DNA from: Streptomyces sp. ISL-98
GTDB taxonomy: Bacteria; Actinomycetota; Actinomycetes; Streptomycetales; Streptomycetaceae
NCBI RefSeq assembly: GCF_018614055.1
Contig: NZ_JAGGPB010000058.1
Location: 1 to 64,000, forward strand
DNA: 64,000 bases
Reading direction: 5' to 3'
Position numbers and translations under genes: made by a program
Shown: piece after piece, positions 43,501 through 55,500 of the stretch
Layout: each line of letters starts with the position of its first letter
How positions within the stretch are numbered: the stretch's first letter is position 1
The notes under the pieces: generated by a model
The model's database searches: none
What the model saw: only the letters and a program-made list of their open reading frames with translations
Told to the model about the DNA's origin: nothing

Positions 43501-46500
43501 CCCAGCGTCCTCGGCGAGGACGACCTCGGCGGCGTTCCCGGGCAGCCCACGCTCGCGCCAGGCGCGGTCGGTGACGAGGACCCGCGCGCCGGAGCCCGCG
43601 AGGACTTCCCGCATGCGCTCGTCCGGGTAGCTCTCGTGCAGCGGGGCGTACGCGGCACCCGCCTTGAGGATGCCGAGCAGGGCGACCACGAGGTCCGCGG
43701 ACCGCTCCATCAGGACGGCGACGCGGTCCTCGGGGCGGACACCGAGCCCGGTCAGCCGGTGTGCGAGTCCGTTGGCACGCCGGTCGAGCTCGGCGTACGT
43801 CAGGTGCTGGTCCCCGAAGGTCACGGCGACCGCGTCGGGGCGGGTGCGCGCGAGCCGCTCGAAGGTGCCGTGCACCGTCGAGTCGAGCCCGGCGACGGCC
43901 ACTTCGGTGGCGTTCCACTCCGTGAGGACCCGGTGCCGCTCGTCCGTCCCGAGGATGTCGATCCTGTCGACGGGCAGGTCCGGGTCGGCGAGCGCCGTGC
44001 GCAGCAGCCGTCGCAGCCGGGTGGCGATCAGCTCGGCGCTCTCGTGGTCGAAGAGGTCGGTGCTGTACTCGAGCATGCCCCGGATGCCGGAGGAGGCGCC
44101 CCGCTCGTCCGTGCGTTCCTGCAGGCTCAGCGACAGGTCGAACTTGGCGACGCCGATGTCGACCGGCTCCCCGCCGATCCGGAGGCCGGGCAGTTCGAGG
44201 TCGGCTTCGGGGGTGTTCTGGAAGGCCAGCAGTACTTGGAAGAGGGGGTGGCGGGCGCGGGAGCGGGTGGGGTTGGCGAGTTCGACGAGTCGTTCGAAGG
44301 GCACGTCTTGGTGGGCGTAGGCGTCGAGGTCGGTGGTCCGTACGCGGGTGACGAGTTCGCGGAAGGTGGGTTGTCCGGAGAGGTCGGTGCGCAGGACGAG
44401 GGTGTTGGTGAAGAAGCCGATGAGGTGGTCGAGGGCTTCGTCGGTGCGTCCGGCGATGGGGCTGCCGATGGGGATGTCGTCGCCGGCGCCGAGTCGGTTG
44501 AGGAGCGCGGCGAGCGCGGCCTGGACGACCATGAACACCGAGGACGAGGACCGGCGCGTGAACTCCCTTATCTGCTCGTGGAGTTCAACGTCCCAGTCCA
44601 CGGCCACGCGCCCGCCGACATGGCTGGCGACCGCCGGGCGGGGCCGGTCGGTGGGCAGGTCGAGCTCTTCGGGCAGGCCCGCGAGGGCGTTCTGCCAGTA
44701 GTCGAGCTGTCGGTGGGCGAGGGTGCCCGACTCGTCCTCGTCGCCGAGGAGTTCACGCTGCCAGAGCGCGTAGTCGGCGTACTGGACGGGCAGCGGCTCC
44801 CAGCCGGGTGCCGCGCCGTCGAGGCGGGCTGCGTAGGCGGTGCTCAGGTCCTGGGCGAGCGGGCCCATCGACCAGCCGTCGGCCGCGATGTGGTGCAGCG
44901 ATATCAGCAGCACGTGCTCGGCCTCGTCGACCGTGAACAGCACGGCGCGCAGCGGCAGTTCACGAGACAGGTCGAATCCCCCGCTCGCGGCCTCCTTCAG
45001 TAGACCCGGCAGCGCGCGCTCGCCGGTCCGTACGACGGACAGGTCGAACGCCGTGTCGGCGGGCGCCAGGACACGCTGCTCCACCTGCCCGTCGTGCTCG
45101 GGGAAGACGGTGCGCAGCGATTCGTGGCGGGCGAGGATGTCGCCGAGCGCGGACTGAAGGGCGTCGGTGTCGACGCTGCCCGTCAGACGCAGCACCACCG
45201 GCATGTTGTAGAGGGCGTCCGCGTCGTGCAGCTGGCTGAGCATCCACAGCCGGTGCTGGGCGAAGGAGAGCGGGAGTGGTGTGGGCCGGTCCCGCGGCTC
45301 CAGGACCGGGCGCGCGGACTTTGGGTCCGTGGACACGGCGGCGAGCCCGGCGACGGTGGGCGTGTCGAAGAGCGCGGCCAGGGGCAGCTCGACGCCGAGG
45401 GCCGTGCGTACGCGGCTGACCAGGCGGGTGGCGAGCAGGGAGTGGCCGCCGAGGTCGAAGAAGCTGTCGTCGATGCCGACCTTCTCGATGCCGAGGACCT
45501 CGGCGAACAGGCCGCACAGGACTTCTTCGCGCGGGCTGCGCGGAGCGCGCCCGGAGGCCACCTGGCCGTAGTCCGGCACGGGCAGCGCGTCGCGGTGCAC
45601 CTTGCCGGTGGGGGAGAGCGGTATCGCGTCCAGAGCGACGACGGCCGCCGGAACCATGTACTCGGGCAGCAGGTCCGCGACGTGGGCCCGCAGCTCGGCC
45701 GGGTCGACACCCCGCGCGGCATCGGCCGGAACCACGTACGCGACGAGTCGCTTGTCGCCGGGGCGGTCCTCGCGGACGACGACGGCGGAGTGGGACACCG
45801 AGGGGTGCCGGTCGAGAACCGCGGCGATCTCGCCGGGTTCGATGCGGAAGCCGCGGACCTTGACCTGGTCGTCGGCGCGGCCCAGGTACTCCAGCTCGCC
45901 GTCGGCGTTCCAGCGGACGAGGTCGCCGGTGCGGTACATGCGCTCGCCGGGCCCGCCGAACGGGCAGGCCACGAAGCGCTCCGCGGTCAGACCCGGACGG
46001 CCCAGATAGCCGCGCGCGACACCGTCACCCGCGAGATACAGCTCGCCCATGACGCCGGCCGGGACCGGGCGCAGGCCCGAGCCGAGCACATAGGCACGGG
46101 TGCCCGTGACCGGACGGCCGATCGGGGCGGAGACCGCGCCCGTCAGCGGGCTGCTGAGCGTGGCGCACACGGTCGACTCGGTGGGGCCGTAGGCATTGAG
46201 CATCGTGCGGCCCGACGACCAGCGGGCGGTCACCTCCGGCGGGCACGCCTCACCACCGGTGATCAGACCGCGCAGCGTGGGCACGCTCTCCGGGTCCAGG
46301 GTGGCGACGAAGGCGGGCGGCAGCATCGCGTGCGTCACGCCCGTGTCGGCGATGAGCCGTACCACGGCGTCACCGATGACCTGCTCCGGGCGCGGCACCA
46401 CGAGGGTCGCACCGGCCAGCAGGGTCATCACCAGTTCACCGGCCGACGCGTCGAAGCTGAGCGAGGCGAACTGCAGCACCCGCGCGTCGCCGTCCACGCC

Positions 46501-49500
46501 CAGGGCCTCCTGGTGGGACAGGGCGAGGCTCGCCAGGCCGCGGTGCGTGACCTGGACGCCCTTCGGGGTGCCGGTGGAGCCTGAGGTGTACACGACGTAC
46601 GCGGGGTGGCCGACGCGCAGCGGGGACACCCGGTCCGCGTCGGTCAGGTCGGCGCCGGACAGGACGGCCGCCTCGCTGATCACGTCCGGGCCGTCGAGCC
46701 GCCAGCGGGGCACGGAATCCGGCACCCGGTCCCCGGCGCCGCCCACCGTCAGCAGCCCCAGGGGCGCGGCGTCCGCGCACATGTACGCGGCGCGCTCGGC
46801 CGGGTAGCCCGGGTCGACGTTCAGATAGGCCGCGCCCGCCTTCACCACGGCGAGGGCCGCGAGTACGAGGTCGGCCGAGCGCGGAAGGGCCAGCGCCACC
46901 ACCGTGTCCGGGCGCACCCCGCGGCCGACCAGCCAGCGGGCCAGTCGGTTGGCGCGGGCGTTCAGCTCCGCGTAGCTCAGGGTCTCGCCGTCGTGCAGGA
47001 CGGCGACCGCCTCGGGGGTACGGGCGACCTGGGCCTCGAACAGCGCGGACAGCGGCGCCGCTTCGGCGCGGGCGCCGTCGGCGGTGTTCCACGCGGTGAG
47101 GACCCGGTGCCGCTCGTCGTCGCCGAGCACGTCGATCCGGCTGACCGGGAGGTCCGGCTCCGCGACGACCGCGCGCAGCAGGTGCACCAGGCGGTGCGCG
47201 AGGACGGCCGCGGTGTCCGCCTCGAAGAGGTCGCCGTTGAACTCCAGGTCACCGTCCATGCCGCCGTCACCGGCCCGCTCCCGCAGGCTGAACACCAGGT
47301 CGAACTTGGCGACGTCGGTGGTGGCGGGCTCGGCCTCGATGGTGAGGCCGGGCAGTTCGAGGCCCGCCTCGGGGGTGTTCTGGAGGACCAGCATCACCTG
47401 GAAGAGGGGGTGCCGGGCGCGGGAGCGGGTGGGGTTGACGAGCTCCACGAGGCGCTCGAAGGGGGTGTCTTGATGGGCGTACGCGTCCAGGTCGGTGCCC
47501 CGGACCCGGCCGACCAGCTCGCGGAAGGTGGGCTGCCCGGAGACGTCGGTACGCAGCACAAGGGTGTTGGTGAAGAAGCCGATGAGGTGGTCGAGGGCCT
47601 CGTCGGTGCGTCCGGCGATGGGGCTGCCGATGGGGATGTCGTCACCCGCGCCGAGCCGGTTGAGGAGGGCGGCGAGAGCGGCCTGGACGACCATGAAGAC
47701 GGAGGACGACGAACGGCGCGCGAACTCCGCTATCTGCTGGTGCAGTTCGGCGTCGATGCCGAACGGGACCATGCCGCCGTGGTGGCTCGCCGACGCCGGA
47801 CGCGGGTGGTCCGTCGGCAGGTCGAGCTCTTCGGGCAGGGCGGCCAGGTGAGCGCGCCAGTACTCCAGCTGCTCGTGCGCGAGGGTGTCGGGCCGGTCCT
47901 CGTCGCCGAGGAGTTGGCGCTGCCACAGGGCGTAGTCGGCGTACTGGACGGGCAGGGGCTCCCAGCCGGGAGCCGTGCCGCCGAGTCGGGCCGCGTAGGC
48001 GGTGCCCAGGTCGCGGGCGAGCGGGCCCATCGACCAGCCGTCACCCGCGATGTGGTGCAGGACCACCGAAAGGACGTGCTCGCTGTCACTCCCGCTGACC
48101 GTGAACAGGGCTGCGCGCAGCGGCAGTTCGGACGACAGGTCGAAGCCCGCGGCCGCCTCCTGGCGCAGGGCCTGCCGCAGCTCGCCGTCGTCGGCGACCG
48201 CCACCGGCCGGACGGGCACGTATGCGGCGTCGCCCTCGAGGACCGACTGGCGTGCTTCGCCGTCGATTTCGGGGAAGACGGTGCGCAGGGATTCGTGGTG
48301 TCCTACGACGTCGTTGAGGGCGGCGCTCAGGGCGTCGCGGTCGAGGTCGCCGCGCAGGCGCAGGACCACGGGCATGTTGTAGAGCGCGCCTGAGCCTTCG
48401 AGGCGGTTGAGGAACCACAGCCGTCGCTGGGCGAAGGACAGCGGCACCGCCTCGGGGCGTTCCGGCCGGCGCACGAGGGCGGGGCGGACCGCCTCCGTCT
48501 CGGGGTGGGCGGCGGCGAGGCCCGCCACCGTCGGCGTGTCGAAGAGGGCGGCCAGGGGGAGCTCGGTGTCGAGGGTGGTGCGTACGCGGCTGACGAGGCG
48601 GGTGGCGAGCAGGGAGTGTCCGCCGAGGTCGAAGAAGCTGTCGTCTATGCCGACCTGGTCGACGCCGAGGACTTCGGCGAAGAGGCCGCACAGGACTTCT
48701 TCGCGCGGAGTGCGCGGGGCACGCCCGGCTTCCGCCGTGGTGAAGTCCGGGGCGGGCAGGGCGCGTCGGTCGAGCTTGCCGTTCGGGGTCAGCGGCAGGG
48801 CGTCCAGGGTGACGACGGCTGCCGGGACCATGTACTCGGGCAGCAAGTCACCCACGTAGGCGCGCAGTTCAGTCGCCTCGACTCCTTGCGCGGGGTCGGC
48901 CGGGACGACGTACCCGACGAGGCGCTTGTCGCCGGGGCGGTCTTCGCGGACGACGACGGCGGAGTGGTTGACGGAGGGGTGCCGGTCGAGGACGGCAGCG
49001 ATCTCGCCGGGTTCGATGCGGAAGCCGCGGACCTTGACCTGGTCGTCGGCGCGGCCGAGGTATTCGAGTTCGCCGTCGTTGTTCCAGCGGACGAGGTCGC
49101 CGGTGCGGTACATGCGCTCGCCGGGCCCGCCGAACGGGCACGCCACGAACCGCTCGGCCGTCAGGCCCGCGCGGCCCAGGTAGCCGCGCGCGACACCGCT
49201 GCCCGCGACGTACAGCTCACCGGGCACACCGGCCGGGACCGGGCGGAGCCCCGAACCGAGCACGTAGAAGCGGGTGTTGGCGAGCGGACGGCCGATCGGC
49301 AGCGCGCCGGGGGCGAGTTCCTCGCCCGGGGCGACGCAGTGTTCGGCACAGCTGACGGTGGTCTCCGTCGGGCCGTACACATTGCGTACGGCGACCGACG
49401 GGTGCGCGCCGCGCCAGGAGCTCAGCGCCCCGGCGGTCAGGGCCTCACCGGCGAGCAGCAGGTCGCCGCTCGGCGACGCGTGCCCCGGCAGGGCCTCCAG

Positions 49501-52500
49501 GATCGGCAGATGGCTGGGGGTCGCCTTCAGCAGGGTCGGCGCGGTGGCGGGCAGGCCGTCGTCGTCGAGGCTGCCCACGGTCACGCGGCCGCCCACGGTC
49601 AGCGGCGTGAGCAGCGCCGTGACCGTCATGTCGAAGGAGACGGAGGAGTGCAGCAGCGCGGAGCCGGCCGCGCTCGGGTAGCTGCCGCCCGCCCACTCCA
49701 AGTAGTCGACGAGGTTGCGCTGTTCCACGACGACGCCCTTGGGCAGGCCGGTGGAGCCAGAGGTGTAGATGACGTACGCCGGGTGGTGCGGGCGCAGCGG
49801 TGCCGTCCGCCGCGCGTCGTCCGGGTCGCCGGCGACGGGTGCGACGGCGTCGGCGAAGAGCGGCGGCACGGCCGAGAACTCCTCGCGCCCCCGGACCGTG
49901 TCCTCGGTCGTCAGGAGCAGCGCGGGAGCGGCGTCGCGCAGCATGTACGCGATGCGGTCGGCCGGGTAGCCGGTGTCGACGGGGAGGTAGGCCGCCCCGG
50001 CCTTGAGGACGCCGAGCAGCGCGGCGAGCAGCAGCGGCGACGGCGGCAGGGCCACGGCCACCAGGTCCTCGGGACCCGCGCCGCGCGCCGTCACCTCCTG
50101 TGCCACGCCGTTGGCGAGCGCGTTCAGCTCCGCGTAACTCAGCCTCTCGGCGCCGTGCGCGACGGCGGTCGCGTCGGGCGTACGGGCGGCCTGGGCCTCG
50201 AACAACTCCGGCAGGGTCGTGTGGCGGACCTCGGCGGAGGTGGCGTTCCACTCGGTGAGGACCCGGTGCCGCTCGCCCTCGTCCAGGAGGTCGATCCGGC
50301 CGACCGGGGCGTCCGGGTCGGTGAGGAAGGCCCGCAGGACGCGTTCGAGGCGCGCGGCGAGCGCCGCGGCGGTGCCGTGGTCGAAGAGGTCGCCGTTGTA
50401 CTCCAGGGTTCCGGCGATGCCGCCGGGCCCCTGATCGCCGTGGCGCTCCTGGACGTTGAAGGACAGGTCGAACTTGGCGACACCGGCGTCGGCGGGCTCG
50501 ATCCCGAAGGAGAGGCCGGGCAGTTCGAGGTCGGCCTCGGGGGTGTTCTGGAAGGCCAGAAGGACCTGGAAGAGCGGGTGCCGGGCGCGGGAACGGGTGG
50601 GGTTGACGAGCTCGACGAGGCGCTCGAAGGGCACGTCCTGGTGGGCGTAGGCGTCCAGGTCGGTCGACCGTACGCGGGTGACCAGCTCGCGGAAGGTGGG
50701 CTGTCCGCTGACGTCGGTGCGCAGGACGAGGGTGTTGGTGAAGAAGCCGATGAGGTGGTCGAGGGCTTCGTCGGTGCGTCCGGCGATGGGGCTGCCGATG
50801 GGGATGTCGTCGCCCGCGCCGAGCCGGTTGAGGAGGGCGGCGAGGGCTGCCTGCACGACCATGAAGACCGAAGAGGATGACTCGCGCGCAAACTCGCTGA
50901 TCCGCTGGTGCAGTTCGGCGTCCCAGTCGACGCCGACGCGCCCGCCGACGTGGCTGGCCACGGACGGACGGGGCCGGTCGGTGGGCAGGTCGAGCTCTTC
51001 GGGCAGCCCGGCGAGGGCGTTCTGCCAGTAGTCGAGCTGTGCGTGGGCCAGGGTGCCCGACGCGTCCTCGTCGCCGAGGAGCTGGCGCTGCCACAGGGCG
51101 TAGTCGGCGTACTGGACCGGCAGCGGCTCCCAGGCGGGTGCCGTGCCGTCGAGACGTGCCGTGTAGGCGGTGCCGAGGTCGCGGGCGAGCGGGCCCATCG
51201 ACCAGCCGTCACCCGCGATGTGGTGCAGCAGCAGGGCGAGTACGTGCTCAGACTTGCCGAGCCGGAACAGGGCGGCGCGCAGCGGCAGTTCGGCCGAGAG
51301 GTCGAAGCCCTCGCGCGCGGCCGCCCGCAGCAGGCCGGGCAGCTCGCGCTCGTCGGTCTCGGTCACCGGCAGCGGTACGTCCCACGCGTCGAGGACCGAC
51401 TGGCGTGCTTCGCCGTCGATTTCGGGGAAGACGGTGCGCAGGGATTCGTGGCGTCCTACGACGTCGTTGAGGGCGGCGCTCAGGGCGTCGTGGTCGAGGT
51501 CGCCGCGCAGGCGCAGGACGACGGGCATGTTGTAGAGCGCGCTTGAGCCTTCGAGGCGGTTGAGGAACCACAGGCGTCGCTGGGCGAAGGACAGCGGCAC
51601 CGCCTCGGGCCGTTCCGGCCGGCGCACGAGGGCGGGGCGGGCCGCTTCCTCGGTCGCGAGGGCGGCGAGCCCGGCGACGGTGGGGGTCTCGAAGAGGGCC
51701 GCCAGGGGCAGTTCGATACCAAGGACGGTGCGGACGCGGCTGACGAGGCGGGTGGCGAGCAGGGAGTGCCCGCCGAGGTCGAAGAAGCTGTCGTCGATGC
51801 CGACCTGGTCGACGCCGAGGACTTCGGCGAAGAGGCCGCACAGGACTTCTTCGCGCGGGGTGCGCGGGGCACGCCCGGCTTCCGCCGTGGTGAAGTCCGG
51901 GGCGGGCAGGGCGCGTCGGTCGAGTTTGCCGTTCGGGGTCAGCGGCAGGGCGTCCAGGGTCACCAAGGCTGCCGGAATCATGTACTCGGGCAGCAACTCA
52001 CCCGCGTAGGCACGGAGTTCAGCCGCGTCGACACCCTGTGCGGGGTCGGCCGGGACGACGTACCCGACAAGACGCTTGTCTCCGGGCCGGTCCTCACGCA
52101 CGACCACCGCCGCCTGCGCCACCGCGTCCTGCGCGGTCAGCGCGGACTCGATCTCGCCGAGCTCCACGCGCAGACCGCGGATCTTGACCTGCTCGTCGGC
52201 GCGGCCCAGGTACTCCAGCTCGCCCGCGGCGTTCCGGCGTACCAGGTCGCCGGTGCGGTACATGCGCTCGCCGGGCTCGCCGAAGGGGCAGGCCACGAAG
52301 CGCTCGGCGGTCAGGCCCGCACGGCCCAGATAGCCGCGCGCGACACCGTCACCCGCCAGATAGAGCTCTCCCGCGACACCGGCAGGGACCGGGCGCAGCC
52401 ACGCGTCGAGGACGTACGCACGCATGTTGGGGACGGGCGAGCCGATGGACGGCCGCGCGGTGCCGGACAGCGGCCCGCTCAGCGTGGCACACACCGTGAT

Positions 52501-55500
52501 CTCGGTGGGGCCGTACGCGTTGAGCATCGTACGGCCCGCCGACCAGCGGGCCACCAGCTCACCGGACGACGCCTCGCCGCCCACGAGCAGCGTGCGGACC
52601 GAGGGCAGGTCGCCCGGCGCGAGGACGTCGAGCACGGACGGCGGAAGGAGCGTGTGCGTGATCCGCTGCTCCGCGGCCAGCTCCACCAAGGGAGCACCCG
52701 GGCGCAGTCGGTCCGCAGGGGCGAGCACCAGCGTGGCGCCGGAGAGCAGCGCCATGGACAGCTCCCAGAACGCCGCGTCGAAGCTGAACGAGGCGAACTG
52801 CAGCACCCGGTCACCGGGCGCGAGTTGCCACAGCTCTCGCGTCGCGAGGAGCCCGGCCACACCGGTGTGGGTGACGACGACGCCCTTGGGGCGGCCGGTG
52901 GAACCCGAGGTATAGATGACGTACGCGGGATGCGAGCGCAGCAGGGGGCCGCGGCGCTCGGCGTCGGTGACGTCGTGCGCGGGCAGCCCGGAGACGTCCG
53001 TGCTGCCCGGTGTCAGACAGGCGATGCCCGACGGCAGGCCTGCGGCCGACGCGTCCGTGGTGAGCGTCAGCGCGGGGGCGGCGTCGCCCAGCATGTACGC
53101 GATGCGGTCGGCTGGGTAGGCGGGGTCGACCGGCAGATAGGCGGCGCCCGCCTTGAGCACGGCGAGCACCGCGACCGGCAGCTCGGCCGAGCGCGGCAGC
53201 ATCAGGGCCACGGTGTCCTCGGGGCCGATGCCGCGCCGGACGAGCAGCCGGGCCAGGCGGTTGGCGCGCTCGTTCAGCTCGCCGTACGTCAGGGTGGTGT
53301 CCTCGAAGACGACGGCGGGCGCTTCGGGGGCGAGGGCGGCCCGCTCCTCGAACAGCTCGGGGATCGTCCGGGCGGGCAGGTCCGCGCGGGTGTCGTTCAC
53401 ACCGGCGGTCAGCTGGCTGTGCTCGGCCGCCGTCAGCAGGTCGAGGTCGCCGATGCGCTGCTCCGGCGCGGCCGCGGCGGCGGTCAGGAGCCGAAGGAGC
53501 CGGGACATCAGCCGCTCGACGGTGTCCTCGTCGAACAGGTCGGTGCTGAACTCGACGAAGCCCTCGAGCCCGGCGGGGGAGCCGTCGGCGTCCCGCGTCT
53601 CCGTCAGGCTCAGGGACAGGTCGAACTTGGAGCCGCCGGGGTGGACGCCGTGGTGGGCGACGTCCAGGCCGGGCAGCGCCATCCCGGACGCCGGGGTGTT
53701 CTGCAGCGCGAGCAGGATCTGCACCAGCGGCTGGCGGCCCGCGACCCGGGCCGGGTTGAGGACCTCGACGAGGCGCTCGAACGGCAGGTCCTGGTGGGCG
53801 TAGGCCGCCAGGTCGGCGGCGCGGACGCGGTCCACGAGCTCACCGAAGCCGGGGTTGCCCGAGGTGTCGGTGCGCAGCACCAGCGTGTTGACGAAGAACC
53901 CGACGAGGTCGTCGAGCGCCTCGTCGGTGCGGCCCGCGACGGGGCTGCCGACGGGGATGTCCGTGCCCGCGCCGAGGCGGCTCAGGAGCGCGGCGAGGCC
54001 CGCCTGCAGCACCATGTGGAGGGTCGCGCGGCGGTCTCCCGCGAGCGCGACGAGGGCCCGGTGCAGACCGGCGTCGACGGAGACGGGCAGCGCGGCGCCC
54101 TCGTGCCCGGGGGTCGCGGGCCGCGGCCGGTCGGCGGGCAGCGCCAGCTCCTCGGGCAGGCCCGCGAGCGCGGTGCGCCAGAAGTCGAGCTGCTGCCGCG
54201 CCAGGGTGCCCGACTCGCTCTCGTCGCCGAGGAGTTGGCGCTGCCACAGGGCGTAGTCGGCGTACTGGACGGGCAGCGGCTTCCAGGCGGGTGCCGTGCC
54301 GTCGAGGCGGGCCGCGTAGGCGTCGCCCAGGTCCTTGGCGAGCGGCGCCATGGACCACTCGTCACCGGCGATGTGGTGCATGACGAGCGCCAGGACGTGC
54401 TCGCGCGCGCCGAGCGAGAACAGCGTGGCCCGCACCGGTATCTCGCGGGACAGGTCGAAGTCGGCCCGCGCGGCCGCGTCGAGGAGCCCGGTCAGCGCCC
54501 GCTCGTTGGTCTCGGTCACCGGCAGCGGCACGTCCCACGCGCCGAGCACCGACTGGTGTGCCTCGCCGTCGACTTCGGGGAAGACGGTGCGCAGGGACTC
54601 GTGGCGTCCCACGACGTCGTTGAGGGCGGCGCGCAGGGCGTCGTGGTCGAGGTCGCCGCGCAGCCGCAGCGCGAGCGGCATGTTGTACGCCGAGCCGACG
54701 CCGCCTGCCTGGCGCAGGAACCACAGCCGCTGCTGGGCGAAGGACAGCGGCAGCACGTCGGGCCGGTCCATCGGCACCAGGGCCGGGCGCACGGCCGCCG
54801 TCTCGCCGAGGCTCCCGGCGAGCCCGGCGACGGTCGGCGACTCGAAGAGCCGCACCAGGTGGAACTCGGCACCGAGCGCGGCACGGACCCGCACGGCGAG
54901 CCGGGTGGCCAGCAGCGAATGGCCGCCCAGGTCGAAGAAGTTGTCGTCGATGCCGACCTGTTCCACGCCGAGGACCTCGGCGAACAGCCGGCACAGGGTC
55001 TCCTCGCGCGCGTCGCGCGGTGCGCGGCCGCTGCCGCCGTCGAACCGGGGCGCGGGCAGGGCGCGCCGGTCCAGCTTGCCGTTGACGGTGAGCGGCAGCG
55101 CGTCCAGGGCCACCACGGCGGCCGGGACCATGTACGAGGGCAGGGCCTCGCTCGCATACGCCCGCAGCGCGGCCGTGTCGAGGGCGGTGCCGCGCGGCAC
55201 CGCGTAGGCCACGAGCCGCTTGTCGCCGGGCCGGTCCTCGCGGACGACGACCGCGACCTCGGCCACCTCCGGGTGGCGGTCGAGCACGGCCTCGATCTCG
55301 CCGAGCTCGATGCGGAAGCCGCGGATCTTCACCTGCTGGTCGGCGCGGCCCTCGTAGGAGAGCAGGCCGTCGGCCGTCCAGCGGGCCAGGTCGCCGGTGC
55401 GGTACATGCGCTCGCCGGGCCCGCCGAAGGGGCAGGCCACGAAGCGCTCGGAGGTCAGGCCCGAGCGGCCCAGATAGCCGCGGGCCAGACCGCCCCCCGC

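Noticed and set aside
40489..45003. A 1504-codon plus-strand open frame
   Set aside because: Also antisense to the NRPS A, C and E domains, without any recognisable domain. Open only because of third-position GC.
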